In this document: one piece after another, positions 1 through 7,498 of the stretch
Layout of the letters: every line of letters begins with the position of its first letter
Numbering within the stretch: position 1 is the first letter of the stretch
Program-made: the position numbers and the translations under genes
Source of the DNA: CAYFWF01 sp964346815
GTDB lineage: Bacteria; Acidobacteriota; Aminicenantia; Aminicenantales; Aminicenantaceae
Length of the DNA stretch: 64,000 nucleotides
Assembly: GCA_964346815.1 (NCBI GenBank)
Contig: CAYFWF010000003.1
Span: forward strand, 310,001 to 374,000
Direction: 5' to 3'
The notes under the pieces: generated by a model
The model's database searches: none
What the model saw: the letters and a program-made list of their open reading frames with translations, nothing else
Told to the model about the DNA's origin: nothing

Positions 1-222
1 TGTTAGAGATACCAAACTTATTGCAACTATCAAACACAGTATTATATGGAACAAATTTTTCATGCGGCACCTCAATTGTTTTTTATTATTATACAAAATT
101 TTGTTCAAAGTGTTGAGCAAGCCGAGACCGCAGCGCTGCAATATCAAATATTTTTCCAAATCTCATCTCATTATTGATTCATGGTTTTTGTTTTGGAAGA
201 AAAAAGATAGAATAGAAAAGAA
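1..222. other. AT-rich left edge, no gene seen
   Basis: I see no supported coding region in this stretch. It is AT-rich and ends in a purine-rich run just before the ATG at 223, which would serve as a weak ribosome binding site for the next gene. No clear sigma-70 pair, sigma-54 element or hairpin stands out. Confidence 0.5.
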
Positions 223-1011
223 ATGAAAAACTTAAGGTCGTATGGGGAAGCACCTTTTAATGTCGCGGTCATTCACGGAGGACCCGGTGCACCTGGAGAA
301 ATGGCTCCAATCGCTCGAAGGCTTTCCTCTGCTAAGGGCATTCTAGAGCCGCTACAAGACGCAAAAACGATAGAGGGACAAATTGGTGAACTTAAAGATG
401 TTTTGGAATCGAGAGGGGATCTGCCTGTCACACTGATTGGCTGGTCATGGGGGGCATGGCTCAGTTTTCTTTTTGCTGCTCATCATCCTAAGCTGGTAAG
501 AAAACTTATCCTTATAGGGAGCGGGCCGTTCGAAGAAAAATACGCTTCAGACATCATGAAAACTCGATTGAACAGGCTCAGCGAAGAAGAGAAGAGGGAA
601 GTCCTTTCCTTGCTTAGAGCTTTAGATGATCCAGATGTGATCTCCAAAAGTCCCTTCCTGGCCCGTTTCGGAAAATTGGTATCCAAGGCCGACTCATATG
701 ACCCTGAGTGCCACCAGAATGAAATTTTGGAATGCCAGTACGATACATATCAGAATATCTGGGAACAGGCTAGAGATCTCAGAAGAAACGAAAAACTTCT
801 GGAAATAGGAAAGGCTATCCGATGTCCAGTCCTGGCCATTCATGGAGATTATGATCCTCATCCTTTCGAGGGAGTCAGAGAGCCCCTTTCTCTTTTGCTC
901 AGGGATTTCCATTTCGTTCTGTTGGAGAAATGCGGTCACAAGCCTTGGATCGAAAGATCTGCAAAAGACGTTTTTTATGAAATCCTCAAACGTGAAGTGA
1001 AAAATGATTAA
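223..1011 (+). CDS. alpha/beta hydrolase
   Basis: A 262-residue alpha/beta-hydrolase fold protein without a signal peptide, so probably cytoplasmic. The oxyanion region is visible near residue 19 (VIHGGPGAPGE). The nucleophile elbow G-W-S-W-G lies near residue 73. The acid region is near residue 207 (HGDYDPHP) and the catalytic histidine near residue 241 (CGHKPW). All parts of the Ser-Asp-His triad are therefore present and the length is normal for the family. The HGGPGAPG segment recalls proline-iminopeptidase-like hydrolases, but the substrate cannot be named. The gene stands alone, with the convergent dehydrogenase gene 34 bp downstream. The ribosome binding site is weak. Confidence 0.8.
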   Translation: MKNLRSYGEAPFNVAVIHGGPGAPGEMAPIARRLSSAKGILEPLQDAKTIEGQIGELKDVLESRGDLPVTLIGWSWGAWLSFLFAAHHPKLVRKLILIGSGPFEEKYASDIMKTRLNRLSEEEKREVLSLLRALDDPDVISKSPFLARFGKLVSKADSYDPECHQNEILECQYDTYQNIWEQARDLRRNEKLLEIGKAIRCPVLAIHGDYDPHPFEGVREPLSLLLRDFHFVLLEKCGHKPWIERSAKDVFYEILKREVKND

Positions 1012-1045
1012 AAGATATATAAGGATCGAGAAGGGTGAGACTTTT

Positions 1046-2062
1046 CTAGGGGACTAAGACGACTTTCCCAATATTTTGTCTCTTTTCGATATACAAATGA
1101 GCTTCTGCAGCCTTTTCAAAGGGAAAAACTCTATCTACATGGGGATTCACCCAGTCTTCCTCAACTCCTTTTATGATCTCAAACATCCAGGGAAACATTT
1201 TTTCCTCGACCCCCCACATGTGATCGACGTTCACCCCAAAAATGCCCTTGTTCGCGTTCATCAATCTCACAGGATGAAACCGGGGCATTCGTAAAACCGT
1301 TTTAACAAGGCTCACCTTCGCGCTGAATCGGGTTTGGGTCGATGTGGATAGTCCAAAAAGACCCAGTCTTCCTGCTCTGCTGAGGGCCCTGTAGCTCTTC
1401 CTGGTATTTCTGCCTCCGATCGGGTCTATGATCACGTCTGCTCCTTTATCCTGAGTCAGCCTTCTGATTTCTTTCAGCCAATCTTGAGTTCGATAATCTA
1501 TCACGTAATCCAGGCCTCTTTCCTGAAGAAATATATGTTTATGGGAGCTGGCGGTTCCGAATGTGACGGCACCGATGTGCCTGGCAATATCCAATGCCGC
1601 GAGTCCCACACCGCCCCCAGCATTATGAATCAATACCTTCTCGCCTGACTTCAGAGCTCCCATCACAACCAACAATTGGTAGGCTGTAAGATAATTCACG
1701 GGGAGGGCTGCTCCCTGTTCAAAATTCAACGATTCAGGCTTTTCAAACACCTGAGCAACCGGTACAACGACTGTGTCGGAATATCCGCCAAAGCGAGTCA
1801 CCGCGATAACAGGTTTCCCGATTAAAGTGGAATCCACATCTTCCCCGACAGACTCTACGGTGCCTGAGACCTCGTATCCAACCACACAAGGTTTTTTGGG
1901 TGCGTCAGGGTATATCCCTTTTCGTGCCATAATGTCTGCAAAATTGATTCCGGCAGCCTTTACATCAATTTTCACTTCTCCTCTGCCAGGTAGAGGGGCA
2001 TCTGTTTCTCGAATTTTTAGAACTTCCACTCCTCCTGATTTGATCATCATTATCTGACGCAT
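1046..2062 (-). CDS. zinc-independent MDR oxidoreductase (quinone reductase / VAT-1-like)
   Basis: A 338-residue medium-chain dehydrogenase/reductase. The N-terminal GroES-like substrate domain covers about residues 1-125. The Rossmann domain follows, with the nucleotide-binding stretch near residue 148 (HNAGGGVGLAALDIARHIGA). No zinc-ligand cysteine pattern is visible, which fits the NADPH:quinone reductase / VAT-1 branch rather than zinc alcohol dehydrogenases. It probably reduces a quinone or an activated double bond with NADPH in the cytoplasm; the true substrate is unknown. The start is supported by GAGGAG upstream of the ATG at 2062. A sigma-70-like promoter lies at 2130-2159 on the same strand. 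Confidence 0.85.
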   Translation of the reverse strand: MRQIMMIKSGGVEVLKIRETDAPLPGRGEVKIDVKAAGINFADIMARKGIYPDAPKKPCVVGYEVSGTVESVGEDVDSTLIGKPVIAVTRFGGYSDTVVVPVAQVFEKPESLNFEQGAALPVNYLTAYQLLVVMGALKSGEKVLIHNAGGGVGLAALDIARHIGAVTFGTASSHKHIFLQERGLDYVIDYRTQDWLKEIRRLTQDKGADVIIDPIGGRNTRKSYRALSRAGRLGLFGLSTSTQTRFSAKVSLVKTVLRMPRFHPVRLMNANKGIFGVNVDHMWGVEEKMFPWMFEIIKGVEEDWVNPHVDRVFPFEKAAEAHLYIEKRQNIGKVVLVP

Positions 2063-2374
2063 TCTTTACTCCTCTCGAGTTGCTCGAAGGAAAAAAATGA
2101 GGTTTTTTTCCCATACGAGTCGATCTGCGAGCATAGCACAGGCTGATCGCCGGAGTCAATCGGACAGCTTTTCATGGAAGCACCGTTTCATCTCTCATCT
2201 ATTCTGCGGCTTCAGGAAACAACTGGTGTATTTTTAGAGATTGTGCCATAGTGACGGGAAATAAAATCGGGATAAAGGTGCAGGGAAATGTCGGAATATG
2301 GATGCTTCATCTCCGTCACTTTGAGACAAAGCCCATTTTTAAATGAGCCTGATTTATAATAAAATAGACATCGA
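2063..2374. other. divergent intergenic region
   Basis: This region separates the minus-strand oxidoreductase and the plus-strand glycosyltransferase. It holds the minus-strand promoter at 2130-2159. A plus-strand TATAAT-like box at 2354-2359 lies only about 16 bp before the ATG at 2375, so that transcript would have a very short leader. I found no convincing -35 partner for it and no coding sequence. Confidence 0.4.
2130..2159 (-). promoter_or_regulatory. sigma-70-like promoter for the MDR oxidoreductase
   Basis: Read on the minus strand the sequence is TTGACT, an 18-bp spacer, then TATGCT. It lies about 70 bp upstream of the ATG at 2062. Both hexamers match the housekeeping consensus in four or five positions. 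Confidence 0.5.
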
Positions 2375-3220
2375 ATGTCTCCATTAAGGTTTCTCAAATT
2401 CAAAAAAATCTGCTTGGGAATTCTCATGACAGTATTTGTCGCCATTGCAGCGTTTGTGATTCATCTTTTTATAAGCCTTCCTGATGTCTCGAAATTGAGG
2501 ACAAAGAATCCAGAAACTACCTCTCTCATACAGATCCGAAAGAAGCTGGCTGAGAAAGAAGGAACCGAACTCAAGGTTAGCCGAATCTGGGTGTCTTTCG
2601 AAAGTATCCCTCAGCTCTTAAAGGATACGGTGCGGATTTCAGAAGACTTCTCCTTTTACTGGCATGAAGGAATCGATTATGAGGAACTCAAGGAGTCCAT
2701 TAAAAAGAATATAAAGGAGAAGAGGTTTGCTCGAGGAGGGAGTACGATTACCCAGCAACTGGCGAAAAATCTTTATCTTTCCACCAAAAAAAGCCTGATA
2801 AGAAAAATAAAGGAGTTTCTCATCGCTAGAAGGCTGGAGAAATCCTTGACAAAAGACAGGATCTTCGAGCTCTACCTGAATGTCATTGAACTGGGACAGG
2901 GAGTTTTTGGTGTGCAGGCCGCGTCCCTGCACTACTTTGGCTGTACGGTCAGCGAACTCACCCTGGACGAAATCGTCCGTTTGGCTGCAATCCTCCCACG
3001 ACCGCTCAGAACCGATCCTAGAGGTAACAGTCCTTGGCTTCAGTGGAGGTGCAGCTTTCTGCTTCAAAAACTCAGACTCTATGATTACATCACCGAAGAG
3101 AGCTACCAGGAGACCCTCAGGATGTTCGACGATCCAGCATCTACTCATACCTCAACGACTCGACAGGATCGGCTATCGCCAGTTTCAGGGATTGATAGCT
3201 TATGGTCAGCAGCGCGATAA
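2375..3220 (+). CDS. mtgA: monofunctional peptidoglycan glycosyltransferase (GT51)
   Basis: A 281-residue membrane-anchored glycosyltransferase that polymerises lipid II into glycan strands on the outer face of the inner membrane. A single N-terminal transmembrane segment spans about residues 13-33. Family 51 motifs follow in order: the catalytic-Glu region RISEDFSFYWHEG near residue 87, RGGSTITQQLAKNLYLS near residue 119, and the ELYLNVIELGQGVFG block near residue 165. There is no transpeptidase domain, so it is the stand-alone MtgA type. Typical MtgA is about 230-240 residues. The last 27 or so residues here are low-complexity and are encoded antisense to the end of the convergent permease, which suggests that the original 3' end was replaced. 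Confidence 0.85.
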   Translation: MSPLRFLKFKKICLGILMTVFVAIAAFVIHLFISLPDVSKLRTKNPETTSLIQIRKKLAEKEGTELKVSRIWVSFESIPQLLKDTVRISEDFSFYWHEGIDYEELKESIKKNIKEKRFARGGSTITQQLAKNLYLSTKKSLIRKIKEFLIARRLEKSLTKDRIFELYLNVIELGQGVFGVQAASLHYFGCTVSELTLDEIVRLAAILPRPLRTDPRGNSPWLQWRCSFLLQKLRLYDYITEESYQETLRMFDDPASTHTSTTRQDRLSPVSGIDSLWSAAR

Positions 3221-5534
3221 CAAAAGCGATTCCAGCAGATAGAACAAAGATCCATGGTCGAATATTGATCCTGTAGGCAAAGTTCTGCAGCCATTTCTGC
3301 ATGAGAAGATAGGCTGTGGGCCAAGCAATAAAGTTTGCAAGCAGCACTAGCACGACGAATTCTTTAGATAGCAGCACAAATATTCTTGCGATCGATGCAC
3401 CGAGGACCTTTCTTATCCCTATCTCCTTGGTCCGCTGTTCGGCCATGAACAAAGCCAGACCGAAGAGTCCCAGAGAGGCTATAAAAATGGCCAGCATTGA
3501 AAAGATGCTGAATATCTGACCGAGCTTTTCCTCGCTTCTGTATAAGCGGTCAAAGCTTTCGTCCATGAAAGTATAGGAAAACGGATGGCCAGGATCCAGT
3601 TGCTTCCATTTCTTTTCGATGAAGGCCAGAGTGGCCGGAATGTTATCAGGACGGATTCTGATGGCGAATATTCTCGTGCTGGGCGTGAATATATGAATGA
3701 CAAGGGGTGTGATTTCATCTCTCAAGGATAGGAATTGAAAATCTTTGACAACGCCGATGACCTTGCCTTTTTTATCACCCCACTCAAATTGTGTCTCGAG
3801 AGGGTTTCCGAGCTGGAATTGCCTGACTGCAGCCTGGTTGATGATAAAGGCTTCTGCGGCATCGGTGCTCCGTTCTTTTGAAAAATTCCTTCCTTCTACA
3901 ATTTCCATGCCCATCGTTTCGAGGTAATCATGATCGGTGTAGATCATCTTTACGGTGATGTTTTTTTTCCCTACCTCTGTCAGCAATTGGATGGCATCGC
4001 CCGCAATGATTCCGCCGGGTATTCCGATGGAAATCGTCGTGCTCAGGATGTTAGGATTTTGTTTCAGATCCGCCTTGATCCCTTCCGCGTTTTTCCGGAC
4101 TGAATTTGTTCTGATGGGAACGACCACGACATGTTCCTTGTCGAAGCCCAGCTTCCGGTTCCTCAGAAAATCGAGTTGGTCCATTACCACAGCGGTGGCA
4201 ATGACCAGGACGATGGATATGCTGAACTGCAGGATGACCAGTCCTTTGCGCAACAAGGATTTTCCAGAGGCCGTTTTTGAGGAGCCTTTCAACACGTTTG
4301 CCGGCTGAAACCTGGAGATAAATAAGGAGGGATAGCTGCCGGAGATAATCCCCACAAAAAAGAGAATGATAAGAACAAAACCCATGAGGATTGAATTATC
4401 GAGATAGCTGATGTGGATTTCTTTGCCCGTCAGGGCATTGAAGGAAGGGAGAGCGATTTTTACCACAATTAGGGCCAGGAACATCGCAAACAGAGTGAAT
4501 AACAGCGATTCACCTAAAAATTGTCTCACAAGCTGAGAACGGTTGGCTCCCACTACCTTTCGCATCCCAACCTCTTTTGAACGGCTGGCAGACCGGGCCG
4601 TCGCCAGATTCATAAAATTGACACATGCAATCAGCAAAATAAAAACCGCCACCACCGAAAACACATACACATACTTGATATCCCCGTTAGGACTGATTTC
4701 ATGCTGAAGGTTGGAACGAAGATGGATACTCTTTAAAGGCTGAAGCCGGGAGGATAGCGTACTTCCCAGGATGGTCTTTATCTGTGCAGCGGCGTATTTC
4801 TCTATAAATCCCGGCAGCTTTGCTTCCAGATCCTCTGCCGAGGAGCCTTCTCTGAGCAAGAGATAGGTATAGAATTCATGACGGGCCCAGCTCTGGAAAT
4901 ACCGTTCTTGAACCTGGGGAATTTGCTCGATGGTTTTCATGGATGCGAACATATCGGCGTGGAAATGAGAATTTTTTGGCACATCACTCATAACTCCGGT
5001 AATGAGGAAGTCCTGGTCATTGATCTTGAGCGTTCTATTCATGGCTTCTTGGTTCCCGAAATATTTCAAAGCCGTACTCTCTGAAATGACAAGGCTATGA
5101 GGAGCATTCAAAGCAGTTTCTGGATTTCCTTCTATGAGAGAAAAAGTGAAAATCCTGAAGAGCGAAGGATCTGAAAAAAACAGCCCGTATTCATAATATT
5201 TTTTCTCCCCGTATTCCACCAACCGGCCTCTGCCCGAAAACAACCTGACGGCATCTTCAACCTCTGGGAATTCTTTTTTCAGGGCCGGAGCGAACGGGGC
5301 AGAAGACAAGGCATAATGCCTTCCCCTTGGATTGTCGACATCAAAACTGTCAACAAGCCTGTAAATTCTGTCTGCTTTATCATGATAGCGGTCATAGCTC
5401 AATTCGTCCTGAACGAAGAGCAAAATCAAAAGGCAGCAGGATATGCCGATAGCCAGACCCAAAATATTGATGAAAGAGTAAGCTTTGTATTTTTTAATAT
5501 TCCTGAGGGCGATCTTTAGGTAGTTTTTAATCAT
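3141..5534 (-). CDS. FtsX/MacB-type ABC permease, no prefix domain
   Basis: A 797-residue inner-membrane permease with two MacB-like periplasmic domains alternating with FtsX membrane domains, eight predicted transmembrane segments in all. TM1 is about residues 20-42. The first periplasmic domain follows, then FMNLATARSASRSKEVGMRK near residue 310, three further TMs, the second periplasmic domain from about 450, and EIGIRKVLGA near 690 before the last TMs. The C-terminus DPVESLRYE is shared by the other permeases in the window. Proteins of this class use ATP hydrolysed by a separate MacB-type ATPase to drive periplasmic movement, but no ATPase is encoded nearby. It has no PadR neighbour and I found no sigma-54 element upstream. 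Its 3' end overlaps the glycosyltransferase by 80 bp. Confidence 0.9.
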   Translation of the reverse strand: MIKNYLKIALRNIKKYKAYSFINILGLAIGISCCLLILLFVQDELSYDRYHDKADRIYRLVDSFDVDNPRGRHYALSSAPFAPALKKEFPEVEDAVRLFSGRGRLVEYGEKKYYEYGLFFSDPSLFRIFTFSLIEGNPETALNAPHSLVISESTALKYFGNQEAMNRTLKINDQDFLITGVMSDVPKNSHFHADMFASMKTIEQIPQVQERYFQSWARHEFYTYLLLREGSSAEDLEAKLPGFIEKYAAAQIKTILGSTLSSRLQPLKSIHLRSNLQHEISPNGDIKYVYVFSVVAVFILLIACVNFMNLATARSASRSKEVGMRKVVGANRSQLVRQFLGESLLFTLFAMFLALIVVKIALPSFNALTGKEIHISYLDNSILMGFVLIILFFVGIISGSYPSLFISRFQPANVLKGSSKTASGKSLLRKGLVILQFSISIVLVIATAVVMDQLDFLRNRKLGFDKEHVVVVPIRTNSVRKNAEGIKADLKQNPNILSTTISIGIPGGIIAGDAIQLLTEVGKKNITVKMIYTDHDYLETMGMEIVEGRNFSKERSTDAAEAFIINQAAVRQFQLGNPLETQFEWGDKKGKVIGVVKDFQFLSLRDEITPLVIHIFTPSTRIFAIRIRPDNIPATLAFIEKKWKQLDPGHPFSYTFMDESFDRLYRSEEKLGQIFSIFSMLAIFIASLGLFGLALFMAEQRTKEIGIRKVLGASIARIFVLLSKEFVVLVLLANFIAWPTAYLLMQKWLQNFAYRINIRPWIFVLSAGIAFVIALLTISYQSLKLAIADPVESLRYE

Positions 5535-5708
5535 GGTGAGGCTCCAGTTACTAACTAATACTGTGAAAACCGGAAAATGGTTTACGAATTTTTTTCAATT
5601 AGAAAAAGAGATGCTTCATTGGGGAGAATTCTGTATCAGGGGTAGGAAAAAAAGCGTTAAAAATGCTTGAGTTTCGACGAAATAAGTGTACCATTGGGAT
5701 TGAAGACA

Positions 5709-6509
5709 ATGAGCACCCTCTTGAGAAATATGGGCTGTCTTCTTATTTTTGCTGGATTTACAATTCTGTTAGGATGTCGAACACGAACCCAAATCATTCC
5801 TCCTGTTGAGCCTGAGGCAAAACCATACACAAAACAGATAGCCATTAAAGGGAAAAAACTCACACGAACTGGATACTCCATTCAAGTGGGAGCTTTTTCT
5901 GTTTTGAATAACGCTCTGAAACTCACTCAAACACTGAATAAAGAGGGATTGAATGCCTATTATTTCCGGCATGAATCAGGGCTCTACAAGGTTCGATTCG
6001 GGGATTTTCTTTCCATAAGGACTGCCCGTCAGCAAGCGAAACATCTCCTCGATAAAGAAGTGATCGAAGACTTTTTCATTGTGAAGCCAGAGGATTATGC
6101 TGTTTCAAAGAAAAGCATGTTCGGTGAAGACTATTTGAGGGATAATCTCGTTACCACTGCAGAAAGCTTCATCGGTGTGGAATATTCCTGGGGGGGGACA
6201 TCGAGGTCAAATGGATTCGACTGCAGCGGTTTGGCTATGGCCATCTATCAAATGAACGGCCTCAATCTCCCCCGGTCTTCAATAAAACAATTTGAAGCAG
6301 GAAGAGCGATAAAAAGAAATCAGCTGAAAAAAGGGGACCTGCTCTTTTTTGTCACCTCAAAGAATCAAAGGATCTCACATGTGGGAATTTATGTAGGAAA
6401 TGAAATGTTCGTCCATGCTCCTGGAAAGGACAAGAAAATCCAAAAAGACTCTTTGGCTGACATCTATTTCAGGAGCCGTTTCGCAGGTGCCTGTACCTAC
6501 CTGGAGTAA
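5709..6509 (+). CDS. SPOR-NlpC/P60 lipoprotein, putative peptidoglycan endopeptidase
   Basis: A lipoprotein of about 266 residues. The signal peptide ends in the lipobox ILLGC near residue 23, so it should be anchored in a membrane and face the periplasm. An SPOR-like peptidoglycan-binding domain follows (starting GYSIQVGAFS). The C-terminal NlpC/P60 cysteine peptidase domain has the catalytic Cys in NGFDCSGLA, the His in SHVGIYVG and the third residue in FVHAPG. It probably cuts D-Glu to diaminopimelate bonds in stem peptides. I prefer the ATG at 5709 to the in-frame TTG at 5667 because it places the signal peptide at the N-terminus. It is divergent from the permease. Confidence 0.85.
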   Translation: MSTLLRNMGCLLIFAGFTILLGCRTRTQIIPPVEPEAKPYTKQIAIKGKKLTRTGYSIQVGAFSVLNNALKLTQTLNKEGLNAYYFRHESGLYKVRFGDFLSIRTARQQAKHLLDKEVIEDFFIVKPEDYAVSKKSMFGEDYLRDNLVTTAESFIGVEYSWGGTSRSNGFDCSGLAMAIYQMNGLNLPRSSIKQFEAGRAIKRNQLKKGDLLFFVTSKNQRISHVGIYVGNEMFVHAPGKDKKIQKDSLADIYFRSRFAGACTYLE

Positions 6510-6618
6510 CTGATCCCAGCTCAATCCTTTTTATAAACGATAAGGCACTCTAGTCGAGTTACCATTCGGCAGAAATCTTTGCTATGATATGAGTTGAAGT
6601 TGATTCATGGAGGTAAAT

Positions 6619-7101
6619 ATGCCGGAGAGAGCTCCACAGCCCGTCCCTGAAGGGATGCATACCGTCACTGTTCATCTTTGGTTCAACGGAAATTGTCAAG
6701 AAGCCATTGATTTCTACCAAAATGCTTTCGGAGCAGAGCTTGCCGAGCCGCCTGTCTCAGGGCCTGATGGGAAAGGAATCATACACGCTATGCTAAAGCT
6801 CGGTAACTCAAAAATCATGATGACGGATGCCTGGCCCGGAAATTGGGAGCAGGGTCCAAAAGACAGCGCCAGCGCCAGTCTGTGGTGCTATGTGGAAGAC
6901 TGCGATGCACTCTTCAACCGAGCCGTCGAGGCCGGCTGCGATGTGCTGGAAGAGATGATGGATGCGTTCTGGGGCGATCGAAACGGCAAGATAAAAGATC
7001 CCTATGGCCATTGCTGGTCATTTGCGAGTCAGAAGTGGATCCTTACCGAAGACGAATTGCAAGAGCGGATGCAGGAGTGGCTCAAGAGCCTGAAGCAATA
7101 G
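6619..7101 (+). CDS. VOC-family (PhnB/glyoxalase-like) protein
   Basis: A 160-residue vicinal-oxygen-chelate protein with the usual beta-alpha-beta-beta-beta repeats. It starts with VTVHLWFNGNCQEAIDFYQN and ends with DPYGHCWSFAS, the hallmark strand of PhnB-like proteins. Family members bind a metal or a small ligand; no reaction can be assigned. An in-frame ATG exists at 6607, but GGAGGT at 6609-6614 sits ideally before the ATG at 6619, so I take 6619 as the start. It appears to be a single-gene unit. Confidence 0.85.
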   Translation: MPERAPQPVPEGMHTVTVHLWFNGNCQEAIDFYQNAFGAELAEPPVSGPDGKGIIHAMLKLGNSKIMMTDAWPGNWEQGPKDSASASLWCYVEDCDALFNRAVEAGCDVLEEMMDAFWGDRNGKIKDPYGHCWSFASQKWILTEDELQERMQEWLKSLKQ

Positions 7102-7147
7102 GACTACACTCAATCCCTTTATAGGACCGCACGTTATAAGTGGTGTT

Positions 7148-7390
7148 TTATTCCAAAGGCCATTTCAGAAACTCCAGTACTATTTCATTAACCACCTCAG
7201 CTTGTACGACAGTCAAATCGTGACCGGCATCGGGAATAAGCCTTGCAAACGAAGTCATCGGGAGTCCTAATCTTTCGCTGGAAAATACTCCATCCGAAAT
7301 CGTAAATATTGTCCTCGAGTCCGCTTATCCTTACAAAAGTCTTTCCGTATGAATATCATATCTCCCGTCAATGACCCGGCGATTGACAGG
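7148..7390 (-). pseudogene. decayed alpha/beta-hydrolase C-terminus
   Basis: No intact frame exists, but three minus-strand frames read in sequence give recognisable hydrolase text. These are VIDGRYDIHTERLL (acid-loop-like), then KTFVRISGLEDNIYDFGW, then LIPDAGHDLTVVQAE containing the catalytic-histidine-type GH, ending at a TAA at 7148-7150. At least two frameshifts separate them. It resembles the C-terminal third of a proline-iminopeptidase-like alpha/beta hydrolase. No N-terminal half was found in the window. Confidence 0.6.
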
Positions 7391-7498
7391 GAAATGCAAA
7401 TTATTTGATATTTTGAGTTGAAAATGAATGACGATCCAAGATATTAATTAGGATGTGAATCTCCCATCAAATTCAATTTCTATCCAAGGAGGATCATC

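Noticed and set aside
2639..3148. 169-codon minus-strand frame inside the glycosyltransferase gene
   Set aside because: It is the mirror of conserved GT51 motifs and is not supported by its own signals.
6565..6590. sigma-54-like sequence before the VOC gene (GG...GC)
   Set aside because: The spacing between GG and GC is 11, not 10, so it does not fit the -24/-12 geometry.
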